A stretch of 64,000 bases of DNA from RFSX01 sp965230215 (GTDB lineage: Bacteria; Bacteroidota; Bacteroidia; Chitinophagales; Saprospiraceae), in contig CBDDKN010000001.1 in assembly GCA_965230215.1 (NCBI GenBank), forward strand, positions 1,674,001 through 1,738,000, in the 5' to 3' direction. The position numbers were made by a program, and so were the translations under genes. Of this stretch, positions 16,647 to 24,056 are shown piece after piece. Each line of letters opens with the position of its first letter. The stretch's first letter is position 1. Below the pieces are notes generated by a model, which saw nothing but the letters and a program-made list of their open reading frames with translations, did no database searches and was not told where the DNA came from.

Positions 16647-17480
16647 CTATTGGCTGTAAATGGCCAATACAGGCAAATCAGAATGATTAACCAGCATTTC
16701 GACATTGCTGCCCTGGAAAAGTCGCTTTATGGGTCTTTTTATCTGATTGGAGATGCCGATCATGTCAATTTCATACTTTTCTGAAAAGTGTCTGATACCT
16801 GCTTCAACAGAGTAATCTGCAAAGAAGTGGGTTCTGCATTCAAAATCCTTGGCAATAGCTTTGAAGTCTTCGAGAAGTTCAAGCATTAATGGCCCTGGTT
16901 GTTTGAACCATCCCGAGGTATTAACCGCCAGAATATGTACCTCTTTCGTATTGAATATCTTTATAAATTCGAGGAAACTCCTGAATGCTTTCTCATCTTC
17001 TTTGGTCAAATTGGAAGGAAACAGCACTCTGTTGAACTCCAGCTTTTCGATTGGGTTTTTGATGACTAATACATTTTTATCTACCTTCCGAACCAACTTC
17101 TGGGTATTGGAACCAATGAACCACTCCTCTTTCCCACTGGCTCCATATGAGCCTACAACAATCAAATCATAGTTATTGGATTTGTCTTCTTCAAGAACGG
17201 CATCAAGATAGTCACCATAAGAAAAACGACCTCTTACTTTAACCCCTCGTGCTGACAGCAGTTGAATTCTCTCAGTCAACAAGGACTCCACACTTTCCTG
17301 AAGTCTCTTCTTCAATGCCTCAAGAAGTTTGGAATCATCAGCAATTCCAGGAAAGTCCTCGGGAATGCTGCCTACATGAAACAGGGTCAACTCTGATGAC
17401 GTCTGGATGGCCAATTGCGCTGCTGCCTCAAGAGCAAAGTCTGCACATTCAGAAAAATCTGTTGGTACTAGTATTCTCAT
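16647..17480 (-). CDS. Universal stress protein, tandem UspA domains
   Basis: A 277-residue protein beginning MRILVPTDFSECADFALEAAAQLA. The first domain has the ATP-binding motif GSYG then nine residues then GSN; the second domain is divergent. It follows the small conserved protein at 17506-17865 by 25 bp on the same strand and is probably co-transcribed with it from the promoter at operator pair E. It is the fourth Usp of the island. Confidence 0.9.
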   Translation of the reverse strand: MRILVPTDFSECADFALEAAAQLAIQTSSELTLFHVGSIPEDFPGIADDSKLLEALKKRLQESVESLLTERIQLLSARGVKVRGRFSYGDYLDAVLEEDKSNNYDLIVVGSYGASGKEEWFIGSNTQKLVRKVDKNVLVIKNPIEKLEFNRVLFPSNLTKEDEKAFRSFLEFIKIFNTKEVHILAVNTSGWFKQPGPLMLELLEDFKAIAKDFECRTHFFADYSVEAGIRHFSEKYEIDMIGISNQIKRPIKRLFQGSNVEMLVNHSDLPVLAIYSQ

Positions 17481-17505
17481 AATGAATGAATTTAATCAAT
17501 TCTTC

Positions 17506-17865
17506 TTATTCCTGAATGGAGTGCAATCCTTTTCTGTTCTGCACTTCAAGAGTCCAGTTGTCAGTAGCAGAAGTTTGCAGCCACAATTGGTTAGATCTTC
17601 TGAAAACTTGAATATTAAGGTCAAAAGCTTCCTTAAATTGATTTTCAAAGTCACCAACAGTCATTTCAGGGTCCAGAATAAGCTCAGATGCATTCAGCCC
17701 CGGGTTGATTTCTTTGAGCTTCTTATTATGATCGATTTCGCTGTCCTGAGAACTGTTTTCGCCCTGTTCATGGGACTTATTGTACATCTCTATCTTCAGT
17801 CCTGGAAATTTCTTTGAAAAATCATTGACAATCTCCTCTATCGTTAATTCCGGATGAATTTTCAT
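17506..17865 (-). CDS. Conserved small protein of Bacteroidota, unknown function
   Basis: A 119-residue soluble protein starting MKIHPELTIEEIVNDFSKKFP. It appears to have two similar halves: each opens with a short acidic motif introducing a helix (LTIEEIVNDFSKKFP; MTVGDFENQFKEAF) followed by a hydrophobic strand (LKIEMY; LNIQVF). I recall related unnamed proteins in other Bacteroidota. An upstream ATG at 17907 would add 14 residues, but it lies upstream of the predicted -7 box; with that promoter, transcription starts near 17873 and ATG 17865 is the first start. It is the first gene of an operon with a Usp, under operator pair E. Confidence 0.7.
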   Translation of the reverse strand: MKIHPELTIEEIVNDFSKKFPGLKIEMYNKSHEQGENSSQDSEIDHNKKLKEINPGLNASELILDPEMTVGDFENQFKEAFDLNIQVFRRSNQLWLQTSATDNWTLEVQNRKGLHSIQE

Positions 17866-17879
17866 ACTATACTTTTTAC

Positions 17880-17887
17880 CAAATATG
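17880..17887 (-). promoter_or_regulatory. -7 promoter element of the small-protein/Usp operon
   Basis: On the minus strand this reads CATATTTG, five of six fixed positions of TAnnTTTG, ending 36.5 bp after the centre of the proximal palindrome of pair E. It settles the start of the 119-residue protein downstream. Confidence 0.6.
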
Positions 17888-17909
17888 CACCGTATAACCC
17901 TGTTCAAAA

Positions 17910-17945
17910 ATGATAAAACTCAATTATTTCCATGATAACAGTCAT
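17910..17945 (-). promoter_or_regulatory. Tandem FNR-like operator pair (site E)
   Basis: In plus-strand orientation the copies are ATGATAAAACTCAA (17910-17923, one mismatch to WTGAY-N4-RTCAW) and ATGATAACAGTCAT (17932-17945), 22 bp apart centre to centre. They serve the leftward operon. For the rightward hydrolase gene at 18040 no -7 box occurs at the expected offset. Confidence 0.82.
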
Positions 17946-18039
17946 AATATTGTCAGGGATTTTGCAATTTGCCATGCGAAAGGAAGCATATAAAATATGC
18001 TGTGCGTTTGAAAACTAGACTAAAACTACTGGGTATAAA

Positions 18040-18933
18040 ATGGAGGTTCTGACTGCCGATTTGTCCCGCTTTGATGTTCTTAAGGATTTTAATTACAAAG
18101 CCAACTTCCTTGAGATCGATGAAGCCAGGATGCACTATATTGATGAAGGTGATGGAGAAGTTATGCTTGCTCTGCACGGTCAGCCTAGCTGGTCCTACCT
18201 TTACAGAAAGATGATTTCCCCCTTGAAGGACTTCAGATTCATCGCTCCCGATCTTATCGGTTTTGGCAAATCCGACAAATATGCCGACTGGAAGTCTTAT
18301 AGTTTTGAGAAGCACCTTCAATCATTGGAAAAGCTTATCGATGAGCTCCAATTAAATGACATCAATCTACTGGTTCAGGATTGGGGAGGTCTCCTGGGGC
18401 TCAGTTTGCTGGGACAACACCCAGATCGATTTAAACGTGTGTTCATACTCAACACCTTTTTACCGAGAGGTAAATCTCTCCCTTTGGGATACAAACTATG
18501 GAGGATGTATTCAAGATATCACCCCTCTATTCCTGTGGGAAAGATAATTCAACGCTTTACACATTCGAAACTTACTGATCAGGTGGTTAAAGCTTACGAT
18601 CTCCCATTTCCAAGCAAAAAACACAAAGCAGGCGTGAAAGCTTTTCCTTCCCTTGTACCCTCCTCTGCTGAGGACCCTTCAGTACCCTATCTGCTTCAAG
18701 CCAGAAAAGTATTGGAAAATTGGAATAAACCATGCCTGGTTATGTTTTCGGATAAGGACCCTGTTTTTAGTGGGTTGGAAGATTTTTTTCTAAAGCGGAT
18801 ACCAAGCTGCAAGAACCAACCAAAAATAGTTATAAAGGACGCAGGGCATTTCCTACAGGAGGAAAAAGGAGAAGAAATAGCGAATTACATAAAATTATTT
18901 GTAGAAGGTAAAATCGCCTTGACACACCAATAG
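18040..18933 (+). CDS. Haloalkane dehalogenase-like alpha/beta hydrolase
   Basis: A 297-residue cytoplasmic alpha/beta hydrolase. The nucleophile elbow is VQDWGG with D114 and the following W115, as in haloalkane dehalogenases, rather than a Ser. The HGQPSWSYLYRKM segment (46-58) holds the oxyanion region, SDKDPVF the candidate acid, and DAGHFLQEE the catalytic His. These hydrolyse carbon-halogen bonds to alcohol and halide, which fits the marine setting, but the second halide-stabilising residue in the cap cannot be assigned by eye, so another Asp-nucleophile hydrolase remains possible. It stands alone between the stress island and a secreted-protein gene. Confidence 0.75.
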   Translation: MEVLTADLSRFDVLKDFNYKANFLEIDEARMHYIDEGDGEVMLALHGQPSWSYLYRKMISPLKDFRFIAPDLIGFGKSDKYADWKSYSFEKHLQSLEKLIDELQLNDINLLVQDWGGLLGLSLLGQHPDRFKRVFILNTFLPRGKSLPLGYKLWRMYSRYHPSIPVGKIIQRFTHSKLTDQVVKAYDLPFPSKKHKAGVKAFPSLVPSSAEDPSVPYLLQARKVLENWNKPCLVMFSDKDPVFSGLEDFFLKRIPSCKNQPKIVIKDAGHFLQEEKGEEIANYIKLFVEGKIALTHQ

Positions 18934-18984
18934 GATTTTAAAAACGCATGTGTAATTATTTTATAAATTGTAGAAAAGAGAGCA

Positions 18985-19491
18985 ATGAAAAATCTTATTC
19001 TACTGGCCCTGACATGCATATCTGTGACGCTTTCAATGAATCCATTGATATCTCAAGCGCAGGAGAAAGACCATACACAAGACTTTAATTTCTGGATTGG
19101 AACCTGGGATGTTTACCAGAATGGTACAGAAAAGATTGTGGGTGAAAGCCACATAAGTTCAATTCTAGGAGGCAATGCTATCAGAGAAGAATACAGCTCT
19201 AAGACCACAAATTACAGCGGATCCAGTCTGAACGCGTATAATAAGTCTGAAGACAGATGGGAACAGTATTATCTGGATAATGGAGGTTTGACTCTACACA
19301 TCACAGGTGGACTTGTTGATGGTAAAATGGTATTGCAAAACAAGCAAGTCGTCAATGGAGAAAGCATCTCTAATAAGATTAGTTGGGAGGCCTTGCCTGA
19401 TGGCTCTGTCAGACAACTCTGGGAACAAAAGAAAGAAGACCAGGAGAAATGGACTGTAGCCTTTGATGGCATTTATAAGAAAAAAGCTTAG
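18985..19491 (+). CDS. Secreted DUF1579-like protein
   Basis: A 168-residue protein with a signal peptide ending near SQAQ (about residue 26). The mature part opens with the motif DFNFWIGTWDVY and continues with beta-strands such as GESHISSILGGNAIREEY, the pattern of a small lipocalin-like beta-barrel family (DUF1579-like). The function is unknown. It follows the hydrolase gene by 51 bp and overlaps the end of the convergent trehalase gene by 4 bp. Confidence 0.7.
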   Translation: MKNLILLALTCISVTLSMNPLISQAQEKDHTQDFNFWIGTWDVYQNGTEKIVGESHISSILGGNAIREEYSSKTTNYSGSSLNAYNKSEDRWEQYYLDNGGLTLHITGGLVDGKMVLQNKQVVNGESISNKISWEALPDGSVRQLWEQKKEDQEKWTVAFDGIYKKKA

Positions 19492-20996
19492 GAATTTTTC
19501 TCATTTATAAAATGGAGGAAGACACCATTGGTCCAACCAAAACCATCCTGAACAGGATATTCTCCACCGCCACTTAGGAGGTCCATATTTTCGACATTAT
19601 ACTTTTCCAGCATTTTACCGGTATCCTTATATACTTTTATATTTAACTTGAGCCATCTGTCTCTGATTTCATCAGCCAATTTATCATAACCATATCGTCT
19701 CAAAGCTGTAACAGCCATATATTGCAATGGAGCCCAGCCATTAGGGGCATCCCATTGCTGACCAGAATGGTTCAGTGTGGTTACAAGGCCACCTTCTTTA
19801 AGAAATTCCTGCTCAAGGCATTCCGCCACATGTTTGGCCTGTTCTTCAGTGGCTATACCAAAACTCAGAGGGAATACGCCAGCAAGCGACTTAACATAAC
19901 ATGAATGCTTATCTCTGAAATCATAGTCCATGAAGAACTTATGATCATCATCCCAGAAAATTTTTCTTATCAATGCCTTCCTGTCTGATGCTTTCTTTTC
20001 AAATTCAAGCTGACCGGCTTCATTGCCTTCCAATCGATGACAATCCGCAATCATTTTTTCAAGGAAATATAAAAGACAATTTTGATCAACCGGTAAAATA
20101 TGTGTGGCGTGAATTGTATTGAGCTGCTGAGAACTGCCAAGCCATCTGGAACTAAAATCCCAACCAGACTCACACGCACATCTTAGATTTCGATAGAGTG
20201 AATAAGCTTCTCTTCCTGATTCCTTAAACAAAGTAACGTCAGCACCAAACATTTCAGGTCTGGGTGAACTGTGGTCATCATAATATCTGTTCAGGTATCC
20301 ATCCTTAATCTGAACAACCCGCCTTTTGCACTTGTTGTTTGACTCGAGATCCTCGGCACCTCTCATCCAGAACTCATATTCAGCTTGCAACTCCGCACTG
20401 TATTTTAGTTTGTAATCTTCTCCTTTTATTTCTGAAAGGAGGTTGACCATCATAGCGAAGAATGGCGGTTGCGATCTGGAAAGAAAATACGTCCTGCTGC
20501 CATTCGGAATAAAGCCATATGTATCCACCATAAAGGCAAAATTATCGATCATATTCTCTATCATCTCTATCCTACCACTAACCTTAAGCCCAAGCATTGT
20601 AAAAAAACTATCCCAATAATATATTTCATTGAAACGACCACCTGGAACTATGTATGGTTTTGGAAGTGGTAAAGCCGAACTGCCCTTTACAGGATCAAGA
20701 CTCTCTCTGCTCAGCACATCCCATAATTCCTCAATATGCTCTTCTACCGACATGCTTGTATCCGATTCGTAACCAGACTCTTCGATATGGACAACTCTGA
20801 AGTTCTCTTCAAAAAAACGTTTTAGATCGAAGTCCTTTTTATTCTTATTCTCCTGATAGTTGGCCAGTATCAAGTCTGGATCATCCACAGGTATGGCATC
20901 ACTGATCATCTTGTAGTCTTCCCACAGGTGAGAAAGGTGAAGGTCAACATAGAGATCTTCAAAGAGCTCTTCAGGCATTTTGGGCATCATGGGCAT
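19488..20996 (-). CDS. treF: Trehalase, glycoside hydrolase family 37
   Basis: A 502-residue enzyme hydrolysing trehalose to two glucose. It has both GH37 signatures: PGGRFNEIYYWDSFF in the first third and QWDAPNGWAPLQ near the C-terminus. There is no signal peptide, so it should be cytoplasmic like E. coli TreF. Its start overlaps the end of the upstream MFS transporter gene by 26 bp, so uptake and hydrolysis of trehalose are probably coupled in one operon. Confidence 0.93.
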   Translation of the reverse strand: MPMMPKMPEELFEDLYVDLHLSHLWEDYKMISDAIPVDDPDLILANYQENKNKKDFDLKRFFEENFRVVHIEESGYESDTSMSVEEHIEELWDVLSRESLDPVKGSSALPLPKPYIVPGGRFNEIYYWDSFFTMLGLKVSGRIEMIENMIDNFAFMVDTYGFIPNGSRTYFLSRSQPPFFAMMVNLLSEIKGEDYKLKYSAELQAEYEFWMRGAEDLESNNKCKRRVVQIKDGYLNRYYDDHSSPRPEMFGADVTLFKESGREAYSLYRNLRCACESGWDFSSRWLGSSQQLNTIHATHILPVDQNCLLYFLEKMIADCHRLEGNEAGQLEFEKKASDRKALIRKIFWDDDHKFFMDYDFRDKHSCYVKSLAGVFPLSFGIATEEQAKHVAECLEQEFLKEGGLVTTLNHSGQQWDAPNGWAPLQYMAVTALRRYGYDKLADEIRDRWLKLNIKVYKDTGKMLEKYNVENMDLLSGGGEYPVQDGFGWTNGVFLHFINEKNS

Positions 20997-22221
20997 GCTG
21001 TTTTCGGGTTAATTTATACAATACAAAGATACTTATAAGCAAAGCAGTCATTGGAATCAAGGTATAATAAAATGCTGATGCACCACCAACATTTTTAAAT
21101 AGATAACCTATTAATCTTGATCCCAATGTTCCTCCAAGAGCAGAAAATATTATGATCAGCCCTGACATAGGACTATGCAATTTCTTTGGCAATGCACTAA
21201 GCACAGCGGAATTCAAGAGTGGATATATGGGTGCAATAAACAAACCTATTATTGGAAAGACAAAACCGATGATCGGTATGTCAGAAAACTGTTCTACAGG
21301 ACCAACCTCTGCACTGACAGCACGAGGCAATACCAATACAACAATAAGCATGGCACCAATAATACATACCGTTAAAATCCAAACCCAATGAAATTTCCTG
21401 CTCAAGACACCGGCAATAAACCGTCCTATCCCTAATGAAATAGCCAGGATACTTGACATCATTATCGCTACATTTTCACTTAGGTTAAGTACTTTCTCAT
21501 TAAAGCTTGGTAACCATGTCATTATGCCTTGCTCTACCATAACAAAAAGGAATGCACTCAATACAAAGACGATGACCAGAATTCTGGTCATGAGTAGAAA
21601 CATTTGGCGGAAATCATCGCCAAGATCAATCCCAGGCACTTCATCCCCTTCATCAAAATCGGAAAAGAACAAAAATAAAAATGACATTATAGCCAATGCT
21701 GTCAAAACCCAGTACACATTCAACCATGCATCCTGGACTCCCGGATTGTTGAAAGCCGGAAAAAGAAAATAAGCCAATGCAATACCGAACATGAAGAAAC
21801 CTTCAATATTACTCATCAGACTATTATGCTCTGATTCGTTGGTGGTTAACAAACCTATAACAGAGTAAACAGACACCTTCACCAATGCAAATCCTGCTCC
21901 TACACAAGCAAATAGGATCTTGGCTGACCAAAACGAATTACCAAAATACATTGATACGCAGGCAAGCGCTACCAAAGCAAGCGCTATCAACATGGCCTTT
22001 TTATAACCTATGCGTGGAAGGAATGAAGCTGTCAAAAAAGAAATGATGGCAATGGGCATATCCTTAAACAATTCCAAGGTACTGGCCGCCAGTTCATCAA
22101 CACCATATACATTCTGAGATTTCAGAATGACAATGCCAACACTGTTAAGCAGAATGGCAAAAACAAAGTAATTAATATATAGGGACAGCTTAATCCTAAA
22201 CCTGGCATTTGAGTTCATCAT
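20971..22221 (-). CDS. MFS transporter, probable sugar (trehalose) importer
   Basis: A 416-residue protein with about twelve hydrophobic helices and a charged central loop (FDEGDEVPGIDLGDDFRQ), typical of the major facilitator superfamily. No signature fixes the substrate; the overlap with the trehalase gene suggests trehalose or a related disaccharide. Two adjacent ATG codons (22221 and 22218) could start it. Confidence 0.82.
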   Translation of the reverse strand: MMNSNARFRIKLSLYINYFVFAILLNSVGIVILKSQNVYGVDELAASTLELFKDMPIAIISFLTASFLPRIGYKKAMLIALALVALACVSMYFGNSFWSAKILFACVGAGFALVKVSVYSVIGLLTTNESEHNSLMSNIEGFFMFGIALAYFLFPAFNNPGVQDAWLNVYWVLTALAIMSFLFLFFSDFDEGDEVPGIDLGDDFRQMFLLMTRILVIVFVLSAFLFVMVEQGIMTWLPSFNEKVLNLSENVAIMMSSILAISLGIGRFIAGVLSRKFHWVWILTVCIIGAMLIVVLVLPRAVSAEVGPVEQFSDIPIIGFVFPIIGLFIAPIYPLLNSAVLSALPKKLHSPMSGLIIIFSALGGTLGSRLIGYLFKNVGGASAFYYTLIPMTALLISIFVLYKLTRKQHAHDAQNA

Positions 22222-22276
22222 TATTGAGCTTTCCCCTAATATAACTTGATAAGAAGATTTTTTAGAATTACGGCAA

Positions 22277-22307
22277 TAAAAAAGGGCACCTCTTGCAAGG
22301 TGCCCTT
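22277..22307 (-). terminator. Rho-independent terminator
   Basis: A 10-bp perfect stem (22282-22291 pairing with 22298-22307) with a 6-nt loop is followed on the minus strand by a run of T. It ends the secreted-protein gene at 22344-22904 and lies just upstream of the MFS/trehalase operon. Confidence 0.85.
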
Positions 22308-22343
22308 AATCAATATCAATCTATTTATTAACCAGTTATAACA

Positions 22344-22904
22344 CTATCTCTCAAATCTTACAGTTCTGGATGTAATACCATCTGTAACAATAATCTCATA
22401 TGAACCGTGTGACAATCTTGAAAGATCAAACATTTTGTTCAACGGATTAGCATTCTTGAATTTCTCAAAATATACTTGCTCACCAGCTCTCAATATGCTT
22501 ACAGTTGCCTTTCCCTCACTGCTTAGGAAATTAACTTTCGCTTTATCATTCATAAGCTGAATCACAGGCTTGAAGTAAACTGTCGCTTCCTTTTCAACTA
22601 TTTTACCATCAAATAGGATTACAGTTTCCACTACCTTCTTGTCTGTATTCTCAAGAATAATATTGTATTTACCTGCTTCAAGATTTCTCAAATTGTATTT
22701 GATACCATCTGATTTTCTGGTGTTCAATTTATCGTTGAAGATGATCTCTCCATTCTCAGTTGCAATCTTCACATTAAGATTGCCCTCTTTCCAGTTTGAA
22801 AAACTGATAGTAACGCTTGGATCATAGTAAAAAGTGCTGATGTAATCAGGTGATACACTTCCAAACATGTTAACAGTAATAAACAATGCAATTAAAGTCT
22901 TCAT
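22344..22904 (-). CDS. Secreted beta-sandwich protein, unknown function
   Basis: A 186-residue protein with a signal peptide (MKTLIALFITVNMFGSVS). The mature part seems to contain two related beta-sandwich units, each with a G-x-Y-x-I/N-I-x-L/V strand (LEAGKYNIILEN; LSHGSYEIIVTDG). It resembles small periplasmic or surface Bacteroidota proteins with Ig-like folds; the function is unknown. It has its own promoter and terminator. Confidence 0.65.
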   Translation of the reverse strand: MKTLIALFITVNMFGSVSPDYISTFYYDPSVTISFSNWKEGNLNVKIATENGEIIFNDKLNTRKSDGIKYNLRNLEAGKYNIILENTDKKVVETVILFDGKIVEKEATVYFKPVIQLMNDKAKVNFLSSEGKATVSILRAGEQVYFEKFKNANPLNKMFDLSRLSHGSYEIIVTDGITSRTVRFER

Positions 22905-22941
22905 ACCAAAATAATTTAAAAGATTAAGTAATTATCTGATA

Positions 22942-22949
22942 CAAAGTTA
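22942..22949 (-). promoter_or_regulatory. -7 promoter element of the secreted-protein gene
   Basis: On the minus strand this reads TAACTTTG, a perfect TAnnTTTG match 38 bp upstream of the ATG at 22904. I see no TTG at the usual 19-21 bp spacing upstream. Confidence 0.5.
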
Positions 22950-23000
22950 GATCAGTTAAACAATACTTTATTGTGTGATGTTAACTAGTTATTGCTCTAT

Positions 23001-23040
23001 ATTAACACCCTACTTTAATTTTAGATTAATTAGTGTTAAT
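23001..23040. repeat. Inverted repeat upstream of the AraC-family gene
   Basis: ATTAACAC (23001-23008) and GTGTTAAT (23033-23040) are perfect 8-bp inverted arms separated by 24 bp, in the AT-rich divergent region between the secreted-protein gene and the AraC-family gene. It may be an operator; the sequence alone does not show which regulator binds. Confidence 0.4.
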
Positions 23041-23082
23041 TTAGGTTAAATGATGCTTTTCTAACGATTAAAATATTTGGCT

Positions 23083-23976
23083 ATGAGTCAAAAAGCTCAA
23101 GTTCTTATACAAATGCCCCCCGTACTTGAAAAAGTACAGCCTACTTTTGGTAGTTCCTTCCTTTTACAGCGGTTCTATAAGGACAATCCGAATACCAGAC
23201 CAAGCTGGCATTACCACCCCGAACTTGAACTTGTTTACATCGCCAAAGGATCTGGTAAAATACATATAGGAAGGCACCTGTCGTATTATACAGATGGCGT
23301 ACTGCTGCTAATTGGGCCCAATTTACCCCACCTGGGATTTGTAGATCGCATGACACTTAATGAAGAAGAGATCATTGCACAATTCAGAGTAGATTTCCTT
23401 GGGGAAGATTTTTTCAGTTCACCTGAGATGTATAAGATCCAGCAACTCATTGTAAGATCGGCCTCAGGCATCAGATTTGACGATACCTTGCTGCCTTACT
23501 TCGGCAACAAACTCAAGGAACTGCTAGAGATGAACCAATTCAACAAACTCATCTATTTTCTCAAGATGTTGGAGGAGATGTCAGAAATCAATGAATATGA
23601 GCTGCTTAATGCTGAAAGCCACTTTCTAATTAGCAACCAGCAAGACAATGATAGAATGGATCAGATTTTCAAATTTGTCCGCAACAACTTTGACGGTGAA
23701 ATCAGTCTTGAACAGATAGCAAATGAGGTAAGTCTTACGGTGCCTGCTTTTTGCCGATACTTTAAAAAATCAACCAGTAAAACATTTACTGAATATGTCA
23801 ATGAGTTCAGAATTGTACATGCAACCAAGCTGCTGGCAGAAGGACAATTATCGCTGACTGAAGTATTTATGGAATGTGGTTTCAACAGTCAATCACACTT
23901 TATCAAACAATTCAAAAAAATAACAGGACAGACCCCGTCTCAATATAGAAATGGTCTAATAAAAACTATTTCATAG
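23083..23976 (+). CDS. AraC-family transcriptional regulator with cupin sensor domain
   Basis: A 297-residue regulator. The N-terminal half is a cupin-type beta-barrel (SWHYHPELELVYIAKGSGKIHIG), likely to bind a small sugar-like ligand. The C-terminal ~100 residues hold the two helix-turn-helix motifs of AraC proteins (SLEQIANEVSLTVPAFCRYFKK; and SLTEVFMECGFNSQSHFIKQFKK). I chose ATG 23083; a TTG two codons earlier also extends the frame. An AATATTTG-like -7 box lies only 4 bp before the start, suggesting a leaderless or very short-leader transcript. The target genes are unknown; the nearby trehalase operon is possible. Confidence 0.9.
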   Translation: MSQKAQVLIQMPPVLEKVQPTFGSSFLLQRFYKDNPNTRPSWHYHPELELVYIAKGSGKIHIGRHLSYYTDGVLLLIGPNLPHLGFVDRMTLNEEEIIAQFRVDFLGEDFFSSPEMYKIQQLIVRSASGIRFDDTLLPYFGNKLKELLEMNQFNKLIYFLKMLEEMSEINEYELLNAESHFLISNQQDNDRMDQIFKFVRNNFDGEISLEQIANEVSLTVPAFCRYFKKSTSKTFTEYVNEFRIVHATKLLAEGQLSLTEVFMECGFNSQSHFIKQFKKITGQTPSQYRNGLIKTIS

Positions 23977-24056
23977 TACAGCAGATATTTGGATGGGCAT
24001 ATTCTGATATTACGCGCAAATAATCGAAATTTGTAATATATAATATAATACATCCT

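Noticed and set aside
17932..18039. Control of the dehalogenase-like gene by operator pair E
   Set aside because: No -7 box occurs at the expected offset on the plus strand, while the minus strand has one exactly in place.
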